Below are positions 18,306 to 25,571 of a stretch of 64,000 bases of DNA, in pieces. Under the pieces are notes generated by a model. That model saw only the letters and a list, made by a program, of their open reading frames with translations. It was not told the DNA's origin and did not search any database. Origin of the DNA: Sphaerisporangium corydalis (GTDB lineage Bacteria > Actinomycetota > Actinomycetes > Streptosporangiales > Streptosporangiaceae); the NCBI RefSeq assembly GCF_025506355.1, contig NZ_JANZYP010000037.1:26636-90635 (forward strand), in the 5' to 3' direction. The position numbers and the translations under genes were made by a program. Positions within the stretch are counted from its first letter, which is position 1, and every line of letters begins with the position of its first letter.

Positions 18306-18890
18306 GTGAGATTTCCCGCCGTCCGAGCACTGCTGGTGCTCTGCCTGTCGAGCGTGTTCCTCGGCCTGGCCGCCCCGGCCGCCCTGGCGCACGACAGCCT
18401 CAAGAGCAGTTCCCCGGCCAAGAACGCGACCGTCTCCGGCTTGGACCGCATCGAGCTGGAGTTCAGCGCGCACGTCAGCTTCCCCGTGGTGATCCTGCAC
18501 GACGCGGCCGGTCGCCGGTACGAGTCCGGGAGCCCGCGCACGGACGGCCCGAAGGTCGTCCAGGACGTGGCCGCCACGCTTCCGCCCGGCGGGTACGTCA
18601 TCGCCTGGCGGATCGTCTCCTCCGACGGGCACCCCGTGGAGGGCGAGATCCCGTTCACCGTCGCGGGAACGGGCGGTGCCCAGCCGGCCGCGTCCGCGAG
18701 CGGGACGGGCGCCGCCCCGGCACCGGCGGAGTCGGCCGCCCCGGCCGCACCCGCCGCCGCCACGCAGGCGGGGGGCATCCCCGGATGGGTGTGGGCGGGC
18801 CTCGGCCTGCTCGTGGTCATCGCGGCGGTGACTTTACTGGGCGGGCGCAAGAAGCCCGAGGAGGCCGCCGGACGCGAGGCCGACGCCTGA
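18306..18890 (+). CDS. CopC-domain copper-binding protein
   Basis: A 194-residue protein. The signal peptide is followed by a CopC domain starting AHDSLKSSSPAKNATV; the first His of the mature chain is the copper ligand. Further family features are IELEFSAHVSF, GGYVIAWRIVSSDGHPVEGEIPFTV and the late SSDGHP His. A long Ala/Pro linker and one C-terminal membrane helix (GWVWAGLGLLVVIAAVTLLGG) anchor it. GTG start at 18306 with GGAG 6 nt upstream. No CopD domain or gene is adjacent, unlike many copCD loci. Confidence 0.88.
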   Translation: MRFPAVRALLVLCLSSVFLGLAAPAALAHDSLKSSSPAKNATVSGLDRIELEFSAHVSFPVVILHDAAGRRYESGSPRTDGPKVVQDVAATLPPGGYVIAWRIVSSDGHPVEGEIPFTVAGTGGAQPAASASGTGAAPAPAESAAPAAPAAATQAGGIPGWVWAGLGLLVVIAAVTLLGGRKKPEEAAGREADA

Positions 18891-19190
18891 CCGGAGGGGA
18901 TTTCCCGCATTCCCGGGACGCGACCGGAAGGCGATAATGATTGAACGTTAACTAACTGAATCGCCAAGCATTTCCATGTCTTGTCGCTCTTTGTGGTCCG
19001 TGCCGGACGTCACCGCTCTGAGCTGCGAAGACGGGTTTTCGAGAAGGCGCACAATGGTGGTCGCATTCTGGTGAGATCCGGGCCGGTTATGGTTGTGCGC
19101 AATTTATCTTGTGCGTTCGTGCCCCGAGGCCCTAACGTGTCGTCGATTCCATTCTCGGATATATCGAAAGACGCGCGAGAGGCATATCAG
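18891..19190. other. Intergenic leader region
   Basis: About 300 bp, AT-richer than its neighbours, with GTTAACTAACTGA near 18945. It probably contains the promoter of the secreted cysteine protein. No gene recognised. Confidence 0.4.
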
Positions 19191-19598
19191 ATGGCCTTGC
19201 GAAGGAAATGGGCGGCGGGGGTGGTTCCGGCCGTGACCGCCGGGCTGCTCATCGGGTCCCCGGCCCAGACGGCGTCCGCCGTGAGCGACACGTGCACGAT
19301 CCCGCTGTTCTGGACCACGTGCACGACCGGGCCGGTGCCCAGCTCGGAGCATTCCATCTGGGTCCAGGTCGAGAACTGCGACACGAGCTGGTTGCGCGCC
19401 TCGACCACGTGGAACGTGCAGGACACGCGGTCCGGCGCCCGCCCGGCGCGGGGCGCGGTCACGCCCGGCCACTGGACGCGCACCCATGTCGGCGGCCTGT
19501 ACTCGGGCTACCAGGTCCGCATCGTCGGCGACCCGTACTCGCGCACGAAGATCGTCAACGGTGACCCCCACTGGGCCGAAGGCGTCTACTCCTGCTGA
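19191..19598 (+). CDS. Small secreted cysteine-containing protein
   Basis: A 135-residue protein with a basic N-terminus (MALRRKW), a hydrophobic core and an ASA-type cleavage site near residue 35. The mature part of about 100 residues has cysteines in DTCTIP, WTTCTT, ENCDT and the C-terminal YSC, allowing two disulfides. It is rich in Trp, Thr and Tyr, consistent with a small beta-sheet exported protein. Family not recognised. I chose the ATG at 19191 because the signal peptide begins there. A 24-bp sequence covering its last codons is repeated just downstream. Confidence 0.65.
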   Translation: MALRRKWAAGVVPAVTAGLLIGSPAQTASAVSDTCTIPLFWTTCTTGPVPSSEHSIWVQVENCDTSWLRASTTWNVQDTRSGARPARGAVTPGHWTRTHVGGLYSGYQVRIVGDPYSRTKIVNGDPHWAEGVYSC

Positions 19599-19637
19599 CC
19601 CTCCCACGACCACTCCTGCTGACCCTCCCACGACCAC
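19590..19637 (+). repeat. 24-bp tandem duplication across a stop codon
   Basis: The unit TCCTGCTGACCCTCCCACGA plus CCAC occurs at 19590-19613 and 19614-19637, identical and directly adjacent. The first copy contains the final Ser-Cys-stop of the secreted protein gene. Confidence 0.85.
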
Positions 19638-19667
19638 GACGGGAAACCGGCCCCGTGCCGATCAGGG

Positions 19668-20075
19668 TCAGCGGGTGTCGTGGAGGGCGTCGGCCACGGA
19701 GGGGAACAGGTCGAAAAGGGATGACAGGCCCGTGATGGCCAGCCGCCGCCGCACGTTGTCCTGCGGGGCGGCGAGCAGGAGGCGGATACCCGACGCGTCA
19801 CACTCCTTACGGGCATGCACCAGCTCGCCGAGCCCGGAGGAGTCGAACAGCTCCACCTCGGACAGGTCGATGATCACGACCGTGGCCTGCGGGGTACGCC
19901 GGGCGGTGTCGATCTGGTCGCGGAAGGTAGGCGCGGAGCCGAAGTCCAGGTCCCCGGTGGCGCGGATGACCACCGCGCCACTGGCGGGCAGGGCGAAAAC
20001 AGGCTCATTCTCGGCGTCCATGGCAGTGATCAGCTCTTCCTTAGGGATGGCATCCCGGCTTGGATCCCGGTCCAC
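19668..20075 (-). CDS. STAS-domain anti-anti-sigma factor
   Basis: A 135-residue SpoIIAA/RsbV-like protein. VVIRATGDLDFGSAPTFRDQI and VVIIDLSEVELFDSSGLGELVHA carry the conserved DSSG with the phosphorylatable Ser. Such proteins bind RsbW-type anti-sigma kinases when dephosphorylated. The gene is divergent from a GAF-PP2C phosphatase gene at 20377, a likely activator of it. GTG start at 20075 with a GGGAGAG site upstream; an internal ATG (MDAENEP) is a possible alternative start. Confidence 0.88.
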   Translation of the reverse strand: MDRDPSRDAIPKEELITAMDAENEPVFALPASGAVVIRATGDLDFGSAPTFRDQIDTARRTPQATVVIIDLSEVELFDSSGLGELVHARKECDASGIRLLLAAPQDNVRRRLAITGLSSLFDLFPSVADALHDTR

Positions 20076-20376
20076 GTGGAATGTTCTCTCCCCCTTACCT
20101 CACCCGGCGGCTTGTAACCCTGGCGGCCCTCTTTGATGGGCCGCACCCCCGGCACCGCACCTCGGCGAGGTGCCACCGCCTGTGCCCGCGCCCCCGTGAG
20201 GACCGTGTTCCTCCGCTATTACCCCCTGTGCCGTCGCCGGCCTCGCCGGACCGGGCTTTGCCCGATCATCCGCGCGCCTTAAGGTGGCAGGAGAAGCGAG
20301 CCCGGCGCGGCCGGGCCGGACCTGGTCCTTCAGCGCCACCTCCCTGGTTGCTGTCACCGCCACGACAGGAACATCG
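20076..20376. other. Divergent promoter region, STAS / PP2C
   Basis: About 300 bp between divergent signalling genes. It holds a small hairpin, GCACCT (20157-20162) / AGGTGC (20168-20173). No further gene seen. Confidence 0.4.
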
Positions 20377-21696
20377 GTGAGCAAACCTCAACGGTTCAAG
20401 AACCTGGGCGATCTGCCGCCCGAGGTCTTCGATCCGGCGCGGTTGGCGGCGGTGGCGGCCAGCGGGCTGATGGACAGCGCCCCGGAGGAGGTCTTCGACG
20501 ACCTCGCGGGCCTGGCCGCCTCGATGACCGGCGCGCCGTTCGCGTTCGTCACCGTGCTGGACGCCCGGAGCTCGTTCTGGAAGAGCGCCGTCGGGATGGG
20601 GAAGCCGCCCGACGAGAAGCGGTACACCCCGGCCGAGGAGAGCCCCTGCCACCTGATCGTGGCCGGCGACGCGCCCCTGATCGTGGACGACGCGGCGAAC
20701 GACCCGCGTCTCGACGGCCTCGCGGCCATCGGCGAACTCGGCGTCAGGGCGTGGGCGGGGCATCCCGTCCACGGCCCCGGGGGCGAGGTGCTGGGCGCCC
20801 TGTGCGTGGCCGACACCGTCCCGCGGGCCTGGAGCGCCGGGCAGGTGCGGGCGCTGGGCGTACTGGCCAGGGCGGTCAGCTCCGAGATCGCCCTGCGTGA
20901 CGCGGTGGGACGCATGCGGCGGCAGATGGCCGACCTGCGGGCGTTCACCGAAATGTCCACCGCGCTGGCGCGCACCCTGCAGGAGAGCCTGCTGCCGCCG
21001 GTGCTGACCAGCCCCCCGGGCGTGGACGCCGCCGCGCGGTACGTGCCCGCAGGCGACGGCACCACCGTGCTCGGCGACTTCTACGACCTGTTCCCGGCCA
21101 GCGCCTCCCGATGGTGCGCGATCCTGGGGGACGTCTCCGGTCACGGGGTCGAGGCGGCCAAGGTGACGGCCCTGGCCCGCTACACCGTGCGCGCCGACGC
21201 CCCCCGCCACATATCGGCGACCAAGGTGCTGGACCAGCTCAACACCGCGCTGCTGGCCCAGCACGTGTCGGCCCACCAGTTCCTGACCGCCATCTGCGCC
21301 ATCTTCAGGATCGACGGCGCGGGCGTCACCGGAGTGCTGTGCACCGCCGGCCACCCGTCCGCCCTGCTCCGGCGCACCGACGGCAGCGTGGAGGAGGTCC
21401 GTTCCGCCGGGGCGATCCTGGGCGTCTTCCCGGACGCCGGCCTGAAGAACGTGCGGTTCACCCTGGAGCCGGGGGAGGTGCTGCTGCTCTACACCGACGG
21501 CGTCACCGAGGCGCGCCCGCCCGCGAGCCCCGGGCTGTTCGGCGACCAGCGGCTGCACGACCTGCTCGCCTCCTGCGCGGACCTGGACGCACAGGCCGTC
21601 GTCGACCGGGTCACCCGGACGGTCCTGGACTTCTGCCGAGAGGCCCCCGGCGACGACATCGCCATCCTGGCCCTCCGCATCCCCCCGGCCCCCTGA
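20377..21696 (+). CDS. GAF-domain PP2C/SpoIIE-type serine phosphatase
   Basis: A 439-residue protein. An N-terminal GAF domain (about 40-185) has PCHLIVAGDAPLIVDDA and GVRAWAGHPVHGPGGEVLGALCVAD. A short coiled linker (about 186-215) leads to a SpoIIE/PP2C phosphatase domain (about 225-437) with GDFYDLF, GDVSGHGVEAAK, GHPSALL, LLYTDGVTEAR and GDDIAILAL. It should dephosphorylate a STAS protein in response to a small ligand or redox cue bound by GAF. The adjacent divergent STAS gene is the obvious candidate. GTG start at 20377 with AGGA upstream. Confidence 0.9.
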   Translation: MSKPQRFKNLGDLPPEVFDPARLAAVAASGLMDSAPEEVFDDLAGLAASMTGAPFAFVTVLDARSSFWKSAVGMGKPPDEKRYTPAEESPCHLIVAGDAPLIVDDAANDPRLDGLAAIGELGVRAWAGHPVHGPGGEVLGALCVADTVPRAWSAGQVRALGVLARAVSSEIALRDAVGRMRRQMADLRAFTEMSTALARTLQESLLPPVLTSPPGVDAAARYVPAGDGTTVLGDFYDLFPASASRWCAILGDVSGHGVEAAKVTALARYTVRADAPRHISATKVLDQLNTALLAQHVSAHQFLTAICAIFRIDGAGVTGVLCTAGHPSALLRRTDGSVEEVRSAGAILGVFPDAGLKNVRFTLEPGEVLLLYTDGVTEARPPASPGLFGDQRLHDLLASCADLDAQAVVDRVTRTVLDFCREAPGDDIAILALRIPPAP

Positions 21697-21742
21697 CCGC
21701 CGCCCGCCGGATCAGCCGGTTCGGCCTGCTCGGCCCGCCGGT

Positions 21743-22117
21743 TCAGCCCGCCCGCTCGGCGGCGCTGCGCTCGACGCAGAACTCGTTGCCCTCGATGTCG
21801 GCGAGCGTCACCCAGCCGGTGCCGTCGCCGCGCCGGTGATCCTCCACGAGGGTGGCGCCCAGGGCCAGCAGCCGCCCGACCTCCTCGTCCCGCGTACGGT
21901 CCTGGGGTTGCAGGTCGAGGTGCACCCGGTTCTTGCCCGACTTGGGTTCCGGGACGACGACGAACAGCAGCTTCGCGCCCGCGGACTCGACCAGGACCTC
22001 CGGGTCGCCGGGATGGTCGTCCTCCGCGAGCGAGCCTTCGACCACGGTCGCCCAGAAGGCGCCGAGTTTGTAGGCGTCCGCACAGTCGAATGTCACATGT
22101 CTCACCAAAGAAGCCAT
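21743..22117 (-). CDS. VOC (glyoxalase/bleomycin-resistance) family protein
   Basis: A 124-residue protein with the double beta-alpha-beta-beta-beta pattern of VOC proteins: HVTFDCADAYKLGAFWATVV, then KNRVHLDLQPQDRTRDEEVGRLLALGATLVE and VTLADIEGNEFCV. This is the two-module 'glyoxalase-like' type, common in actinobacteria and of unknown substrate. Start ATG at 22117 chosen at the conserved MASLVRHVTFD; an in-frame start at 22144 is less likely. It is the downstream neighbour of the putative amyloid effector gene on the same strand. Confidence 0.8.
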   Translation of the reverse strand: MASLVRHVTFDCADAYKLGAFWATVVEGSLAEDDHPGDPEVLVESAGAKLLFVVVPEPKSGKNRVHLDLQPQDRTRDEEVGRLLALGATLVEDHRRGDGTGWVTLADIEGNEFCVERSAAERAG

Positions 22118-22160
22118 GGCCCCATCTTGGGCGGTCACCGGCATCGGGGGCGACGGGTTT

Positions 22161-22544
22161 TCACCGGTCGGGGTCCCGGCGGGAGCCGAGGTCGATCGAG
22201 CCGAAGATGTCGCCGGCCTGGATCACCGTGCCGTGGATCCGCGCGTCGCCGCTGATGGTGTTGGACACGTCGTGGCTCCGCTGGATGATCTTTCCTGTCT
22301 CGGCGGTCCAGGAGGCCAGCGACTCCCTGAACTCCGGGTCGGCCTCGGCCCGGTCCACCAGGATCCCGGCGATCTCCCGCGTGTCGCCTGCGGGGGCCGC
22401 CTCCAGCGCGGCCGCCTCCGGGGAGTCGCGTCCGAAGCGGTCGCGCGCGAGCGCGGTCAGCGAGGCCCAGGCGCTCTTCCCCGCCTCCCCGGCCACGCCG
22501 CCGACCAGTGCGGAAATGATCGCGGCCAGCACGGTCGGATCCAT
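22161..22544 (-). CDS. Putative amyloid-signalled membrane effector (Bell-like)
   Basis: A 127-residue protein with two parts. Residues 3-33 form a hydrophobic, glycine-rich helix (VLAAIISALVGGVAGEAGKS) with an embedded Glu20, followed by amphipathic helices to about residue 88. Residues 95-120 carry NTISG, then HGTVIQAGDIFGSIDLG, with a Q-A-G core resembling RHIM-like amyloid motifs near the ends of actinobacterial NLR-type proteins. This layout matches short bacterial effector proteins proposed to be triggered by amyloid templating and to disrupt membranes, as HELLP/HET-S do in fungi. ATG at 22544 has AGGAG upstream. The reading as an effector is inference; no NLR gene is adjacent. Confidence 0.6.
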   Translation of the reverse strand: MDPTVLAAIISALVGGVAGEAGKSAWASLTALARDRFGRDSPEAAALEAAPAGDTREIAGILVDRAEADPEFRESLASWTAETGKIIQRSHDVSNTISGDARIHGTVIQAGDIFGSIDLGSRRDPDR

Positions 22545-22642
22545 GGCATCTCTCCTGAGCGTCGGTGGCATTTCGGGCGACCGGCCCGCCGTCGGGGACC
22601 CCGGGCCGGCCGGGCCGGTCGGGACACGCTCGTCCGCGCGGG

Positions 22643-23317
22643 TCAGCGCTTGCGGACCAGGGTCAGGCCGTCGCGGATGGACAGCATCACGGACTCGACG
22701 CGGGTGTCGTGGACCAGCTTGTCGTTGAGGGCGCGCATGGTGAGGTGGTGCTCCTCCTGGAAGGCGGGATCGAGGACGCGGGCGCCCAGGAACACGTTGT
22801 CCAGGGCGATGAGGCCGCCGGGGCGCAGACGGGCGAGCACCTCCTCGTAGTACACGGGGTAGCCGGCCTTGTCCGCGTCGATGAAGGCGAAGTCGTAGTC
22901 CTCGCCGGCCGGGAGCGCGCGCAGCGTCTCGGCGGCCGGCGCGATCCGGAGGTCGATCCGCCCGGCGACACCGGCCCGTTCCCAGTAGCGCTCCGCGATG
23001 GAGGTCCACTCGGTGCTGACGTCGCACGCGAGCAGGTACCCGTCCTCGGGCAGGCCCCGGGCGATGCAGATGGAGGAGTAGCCGGTGAAGACCCCCACCT
23101 CGATCGCCCGGCGCGCGCCGGTCAGCCGGACCAGCATGGTCAGGAGGGCGCCCTCGTCGTGGGAGACCTGCATTCTGGCCGTGTCGCCGAGGGCGGCGCG
23201 GGTCTCGGCGGCGAGTTCTATGAGGAGATCGTCGGCCGGCGTGCAGTGGGCGAGAACGTACTCGCTGATCGCCGGGTGAACGATGTCGATGGACTCCGCT
23301 GAGATCGAGGGAGGCAT
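22643..23317 (-). CDS. SAM-dependent O-methyltransferase (CCoAOMT-like)
   Basis: A 224-residue protein of the methyltransferase 3 family, of usual length. SAM-binding motif I is AIEVGVFTGYSSICIARGLP. DYDFAFIDADKAGYPVYYEEVL supplies the metal-binding Asp and substrate region. LIALDNVFLGARV and a C-terminal RDGLTLVRKR complete the family. It methylates a catechol-type hydroxyl using a divalent metal; the substrate is unknown. Start ATG at 23317 with AAAGGA upstream. It is first of three leftward genes followed by the putative amyloid effector and a VOC protein. Confidence 0.9.
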   Translation of the reverse strand: MPPSISAESIDIVHPAISEYVLAHCTPADDLLIELAAETRAALGDTARMQVSHDEGALLTMLVRLTGARRAIEVGVFTGYSSICIARGLPEDGYLLACDVSTEWTSIAERYWERAGVAGRIDLRIAPAAETLRALPAGEDYDFAFIDADKAGYPVYYEEVLARLRPGGLIALDNVFLGARVLDPAFQEEHHLTMRALNDKLVHDTRVESVMLSIRDGLTLVRKR

Positions 23318-23390
23318 GGAGGTCCTTTCGAGGGGGACGTCATCCAGAGGGCACTGATCAAGCAGAGGGCGCTGATCAAGCGTTCATCAA

Positions 23391-23573
23391 TCTCGATGCT
23401 TTGTACAGGACGCCGGCTTCCTCCGAGCGGCCGTCACCCGCCGGGTGCGCGGCGGCACCGAGCGGTACTACTCGCTGGTCGCCCGGACCTTCAGGAACGA
23501 TCCCGGCGCCGAGACCGCCCCGGAGTTCCTCGCCCTGGCCGAGATGTCTCACTCCCCCGGCATGATCAAGTGA
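23391..23573 (+). pseudogene. ArsR-type regulator remnant, 3' end only
   Basis: In the frame ending at the TGA 23571-23573, the sequence reads VQDAGFLRAAVTRRVRGGTE followed by RYYSLVARTFRNDPG. This matches the wing and C-terminal part of ArsR-family winged-helix repressors (EDAGL..V...RVRG.TE.YY). No start codon or helix-turn-helix precedes it, so the N-terminal half is lost. It points to a decayed regulator, perhaps once serving the adjacent methyltransferase genes. Confidence 0.5.
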
Positions 23574-23574
23574 T

Positions 23575-23588
23575 TGTTAGCGCTATCA
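23575..23588. promoter_or_regulatory. LacI-type operator 1 of the ara operon
   Basis: TGTTAGCGCTATCA, one mismatch from the perfect palindrome TGTTAGCGCTAACA. First of three related sites before araA. Confidence 0.65.
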
Positions 23589-23694
23589 GGCACGGGCGTC
23601 AAGCTCGGAGCGATCACAAAAATGGCCGTCTGCCCAGGGCCGACGCCTGCCGGTGCGGGACCGGATCTCCTTTTGAGACAGTGACGAAACGGTA

Positions 23695-23723
23695 TTGACA
23701 CGTTTGGTGTTATCGCAAACACT
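23695..23723 (+). promoter_or_regulatory. Candidate promoter of the ara operon
   Basis: TTGACA at 23695-23700, a 17-bp spacer, then AACACT at 23718-23723 as a weak -10. Operator 2 overlaps the spacer and -10, as expected for repression. Confidence 0.5.
23708..23721. promoter_or_regulatory. LacI-type operator 2 of the ara operon
   Basis: TGTTATCGCAAACA, the same dyad with three changes. It overlaps the candidate promoter core, and its centre is 133 bp from operator 1. Confidence 0.6.
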
Positions 23724-23771
23724 CTGAGAGCCCCCTGATACAACGAGCCAGTCTCGGTGCGCTGCCAAAAA

Positions 23772-23785
23772 TGTTAGCGCAAACA
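23772..23785. promoter_or_regulatory. LacI-type operator 3 of the ara operon
   Basis: TGTTAGCGCAAACA, one change from the consensus dyad. Its centre is 64 bp from operator 2, downstream of the promoter. Confidence 0.6.
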
Positions 23786-23816
23786 ATCGCAGTCGCCAGG
23801 CACAGAGGAGGAGATC

Positions 23817-23993
23817 ATGGCCGTCCCGAGGATCCGTGAGGAGCCGGTGGCACAGCACCGGCGACTCGCCGGCCCTGATCCGGCCCTCCGCGTGCCCGCC
23901 CGCCACCGGAGCGACCGTAACCCCCCGGCCCCGGCCGCACCCCCCGTGTGCCCACCCGTCACCCGCACGCCCGAAGGCGGTACGACCGCATGA
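23817..23993 (+). CDS. 58-residue upstream ORF coupled to araA
   Basis: ATG at 23817 follows a near-perfect AGGAGGAG site, the best ribosome site in the operon. The frame runs to a TGA that overlaps the araA start as ATGA. The product starts [19 protein letters not shown] and is Arg/Pro-rich, with no recognised domain. It may be a leader peptide coupling translation into araA, or a remnant of another gene. Composition alone does not show that the protein matters. Confidence 0.4.
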   Translation: MAVPRIREEPVAQHRRLAGPDPALRVPARHRSDRNPPAPAAPPVCPPVTRTPEGGTTA

Positions 23994-25489
23994 AACCGCC
24001 CACCACGCACGAGGTCTGGTTCCTCACCGGAAGCCAGGACCTCTACGGCGAGGAGACCCTGCGCCAGGTCGCCGAGCAGTCCTCGGCGATCGCCGGGGAA
24101 CTGGGGGACCAGCTCCCGATCAAGGTGGTCTGGCGGCCGGTGCTGACCGACGCCGAGTCGATCCACCGCGTCTGCCTGGAGGCCAACTCCGCGGACGACT
24201 GCGTCGGGGTCATCGCCTGGATGCACACCTTCTCGCCCGCCAAGATGTGGATCGCGGGCCTGGACGCGCTGCGCAAGCCGCTCCTGCACCTGCACACGCA
24301 GGCCAACGTGGCCCTGCCGTGGCACTCGATCGACATGGACTTCATGAACCTGAACCAGGCCGCCCACGGCGACCGCGAGTTCGGGTACGTCCAGTCGCGG
24401 CTCGGGGTGGCGCGCAAGACGGTCGCCGGGCACGTGAGCGACCCGTACGTGGCCGGGCGCGTCGGCGCGTGGGCCAGGGCGGCGACCGGGTACGCGGAGA
24501 TGCGGTCGCTGCGGCTGGTCAGGTTCGGCGACAACATGCGCGGCGTGGCCGTCACCGAGGGCGACAAGGTCGAGGCGCAGCGCCGGTTCGGCGTCTCGGT
24601 CAACACCTACGGGGTCAACGACCTGGTGGAGGAGGTCGGCGCGGTCGCGGAGGACGAGGTGGGCGCGCTGGTCAAGGAGTACGAGGACACCTACCAGGTG
24701 GCCGGCGAGCTGTGCGCGGCCGGCGAGCGGCACGCGTCGCTCCGGTACGCCGCGAGCGTCGAGCTCGGGCTGCGGCGCTTCCTTGAGGCGGGCAGGTACT
24801 CCGCCTTCACCACGAACTTCGAGGACCTCGGCGGGCTCAGGCAGCTTCCCGGCCTCGCGGTGCAGCGGCTGATGGCCGACGGGTACGGTTTCGGCGGCGA
24901 GGGCGACTGGAAGACCTCGATGCTGCTGCGCGCCGTGAAGGCGATGTCCGCGGGGCTGCCGGGCGGCACCTCGTTCATGGAGGACTACACCTACAACATG
25001 GAGCCCGGCAGGGAGCGCGTCCTCGGCGCGCACATGCTGGAGGTCTGCCCGTCCATCGCCGCCGGCGTGCCGTCCTGCGAGATCCACCCGCTGAGCATCG
25101 GCGGCAGGGAGGACCCGGTCCGGCTGGTCTTCGACGCCGAGCCCGGCCCCGCGGTCGTCGTGGGCCTGGCCGACATGGGCGACCGCTTCCGGCTGGTCGC
25201 CAACGAGATCGAGGTCGTGCCGCCGGACGAGCCGCTGCCCCGGCTCCCGGTGGCCCGCGCGGTCTGGAAGCCGCATCCCGACCTGCGGACCTCGACCGAG
25301 GCGTGGCTGACCGCGGGAGCGCCGCACCACACCGTGCTGTCGGCCGCCGTCGGCGTCGAGGAACTGGCCGACCTCGCCGAGATGGCCGGGGTCGAGCTGC
25401 TGGTCATCGGCGCGGGCACCACCATCGGGCAGTTCGCCAAGGAGATCCGCTGGAACCAGGCGTACTACCGCCTGGCGCAGGGGCTCTGA
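23990..25489 (+). CDS. araA: L-arabinose isomerase
   Basis: A 499-residue protein, the standard AraA length. Family blocks include [60 protein letters not shown] (as a pattern near residues 110-134), [46 protein letters not shown] and HMLEVCPS. Catalytic Glu and metal-binding His residues lie in these. It converts L-arabinose to L-ribulose in the cytosol. Start ATG at 23990 overlaps the upstream ORF stop. It is followed by four ABC-transporter genes; no araB or araD is present in the window. Confidence 0.96.
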   Translation: MKPPTTHEVWFLTGSQDLYGEETLRQVAEQSSAIAGELGDQLPIKVVWRPVLTDAESIHRVCLEANSADDCVGVIAWMHTFSPAKMWIAGLDALRKPLLHLHTQANVALPWHSIDMDFMNLNQAAHGDREFGYVQSRLGVARKTVAGHVSDPYVAGRVGAWARAATGYAEMRSLRLVRFGDNMRGVAVTEGDKVEAQRRFGVSVNTYGVNDLVEEVGAVAEDEVGALVKEYEDTYQVAGELCAAGERHASLRYAASVELGLRRFLEAGRYSAFTTNFEDLGGLRQLPGLAVQRLMADGYGFGGEGDWKTSMLLRAVKAMSAGLPGGTSFMEDYTYNMEPGRERVLGAHMLEVCPSIAAGVPSCEIHPLSIGGREDPVRLVFDAEPGPAVVVGLADMGDRFRLVANEIEVVPPDEPLPRLPVARAVWKPHPDLRTSTEAWLTAGAPHHTVLSAAVGVEELADLAEMAGVELLVIGAGTTIGQFAKEIRWNQAYYRLAQGL

Positions 25490-25507
25490 GGCCGCGGCAC
25501 AAAGCTC

Positions 25508-25525
25508 GTCCAGGCTCGCCTGGGC
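25508..25525 (+). promoter_or_regulatory. Small hairpin between araA and the binding-protein gene
   Basis: GTCCAGG (25508-25514), CTCG loop, CCTGGGC (25519-25525), a 7-bp stem with one G-U. It may tune expression of the downstream transporter genes. Confidence 0.35.
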
Positions 25526-25571
25526 CATTCGGGGGACCCCACTCCTAACCCTTGAGACAAAGGAGAGGTCC

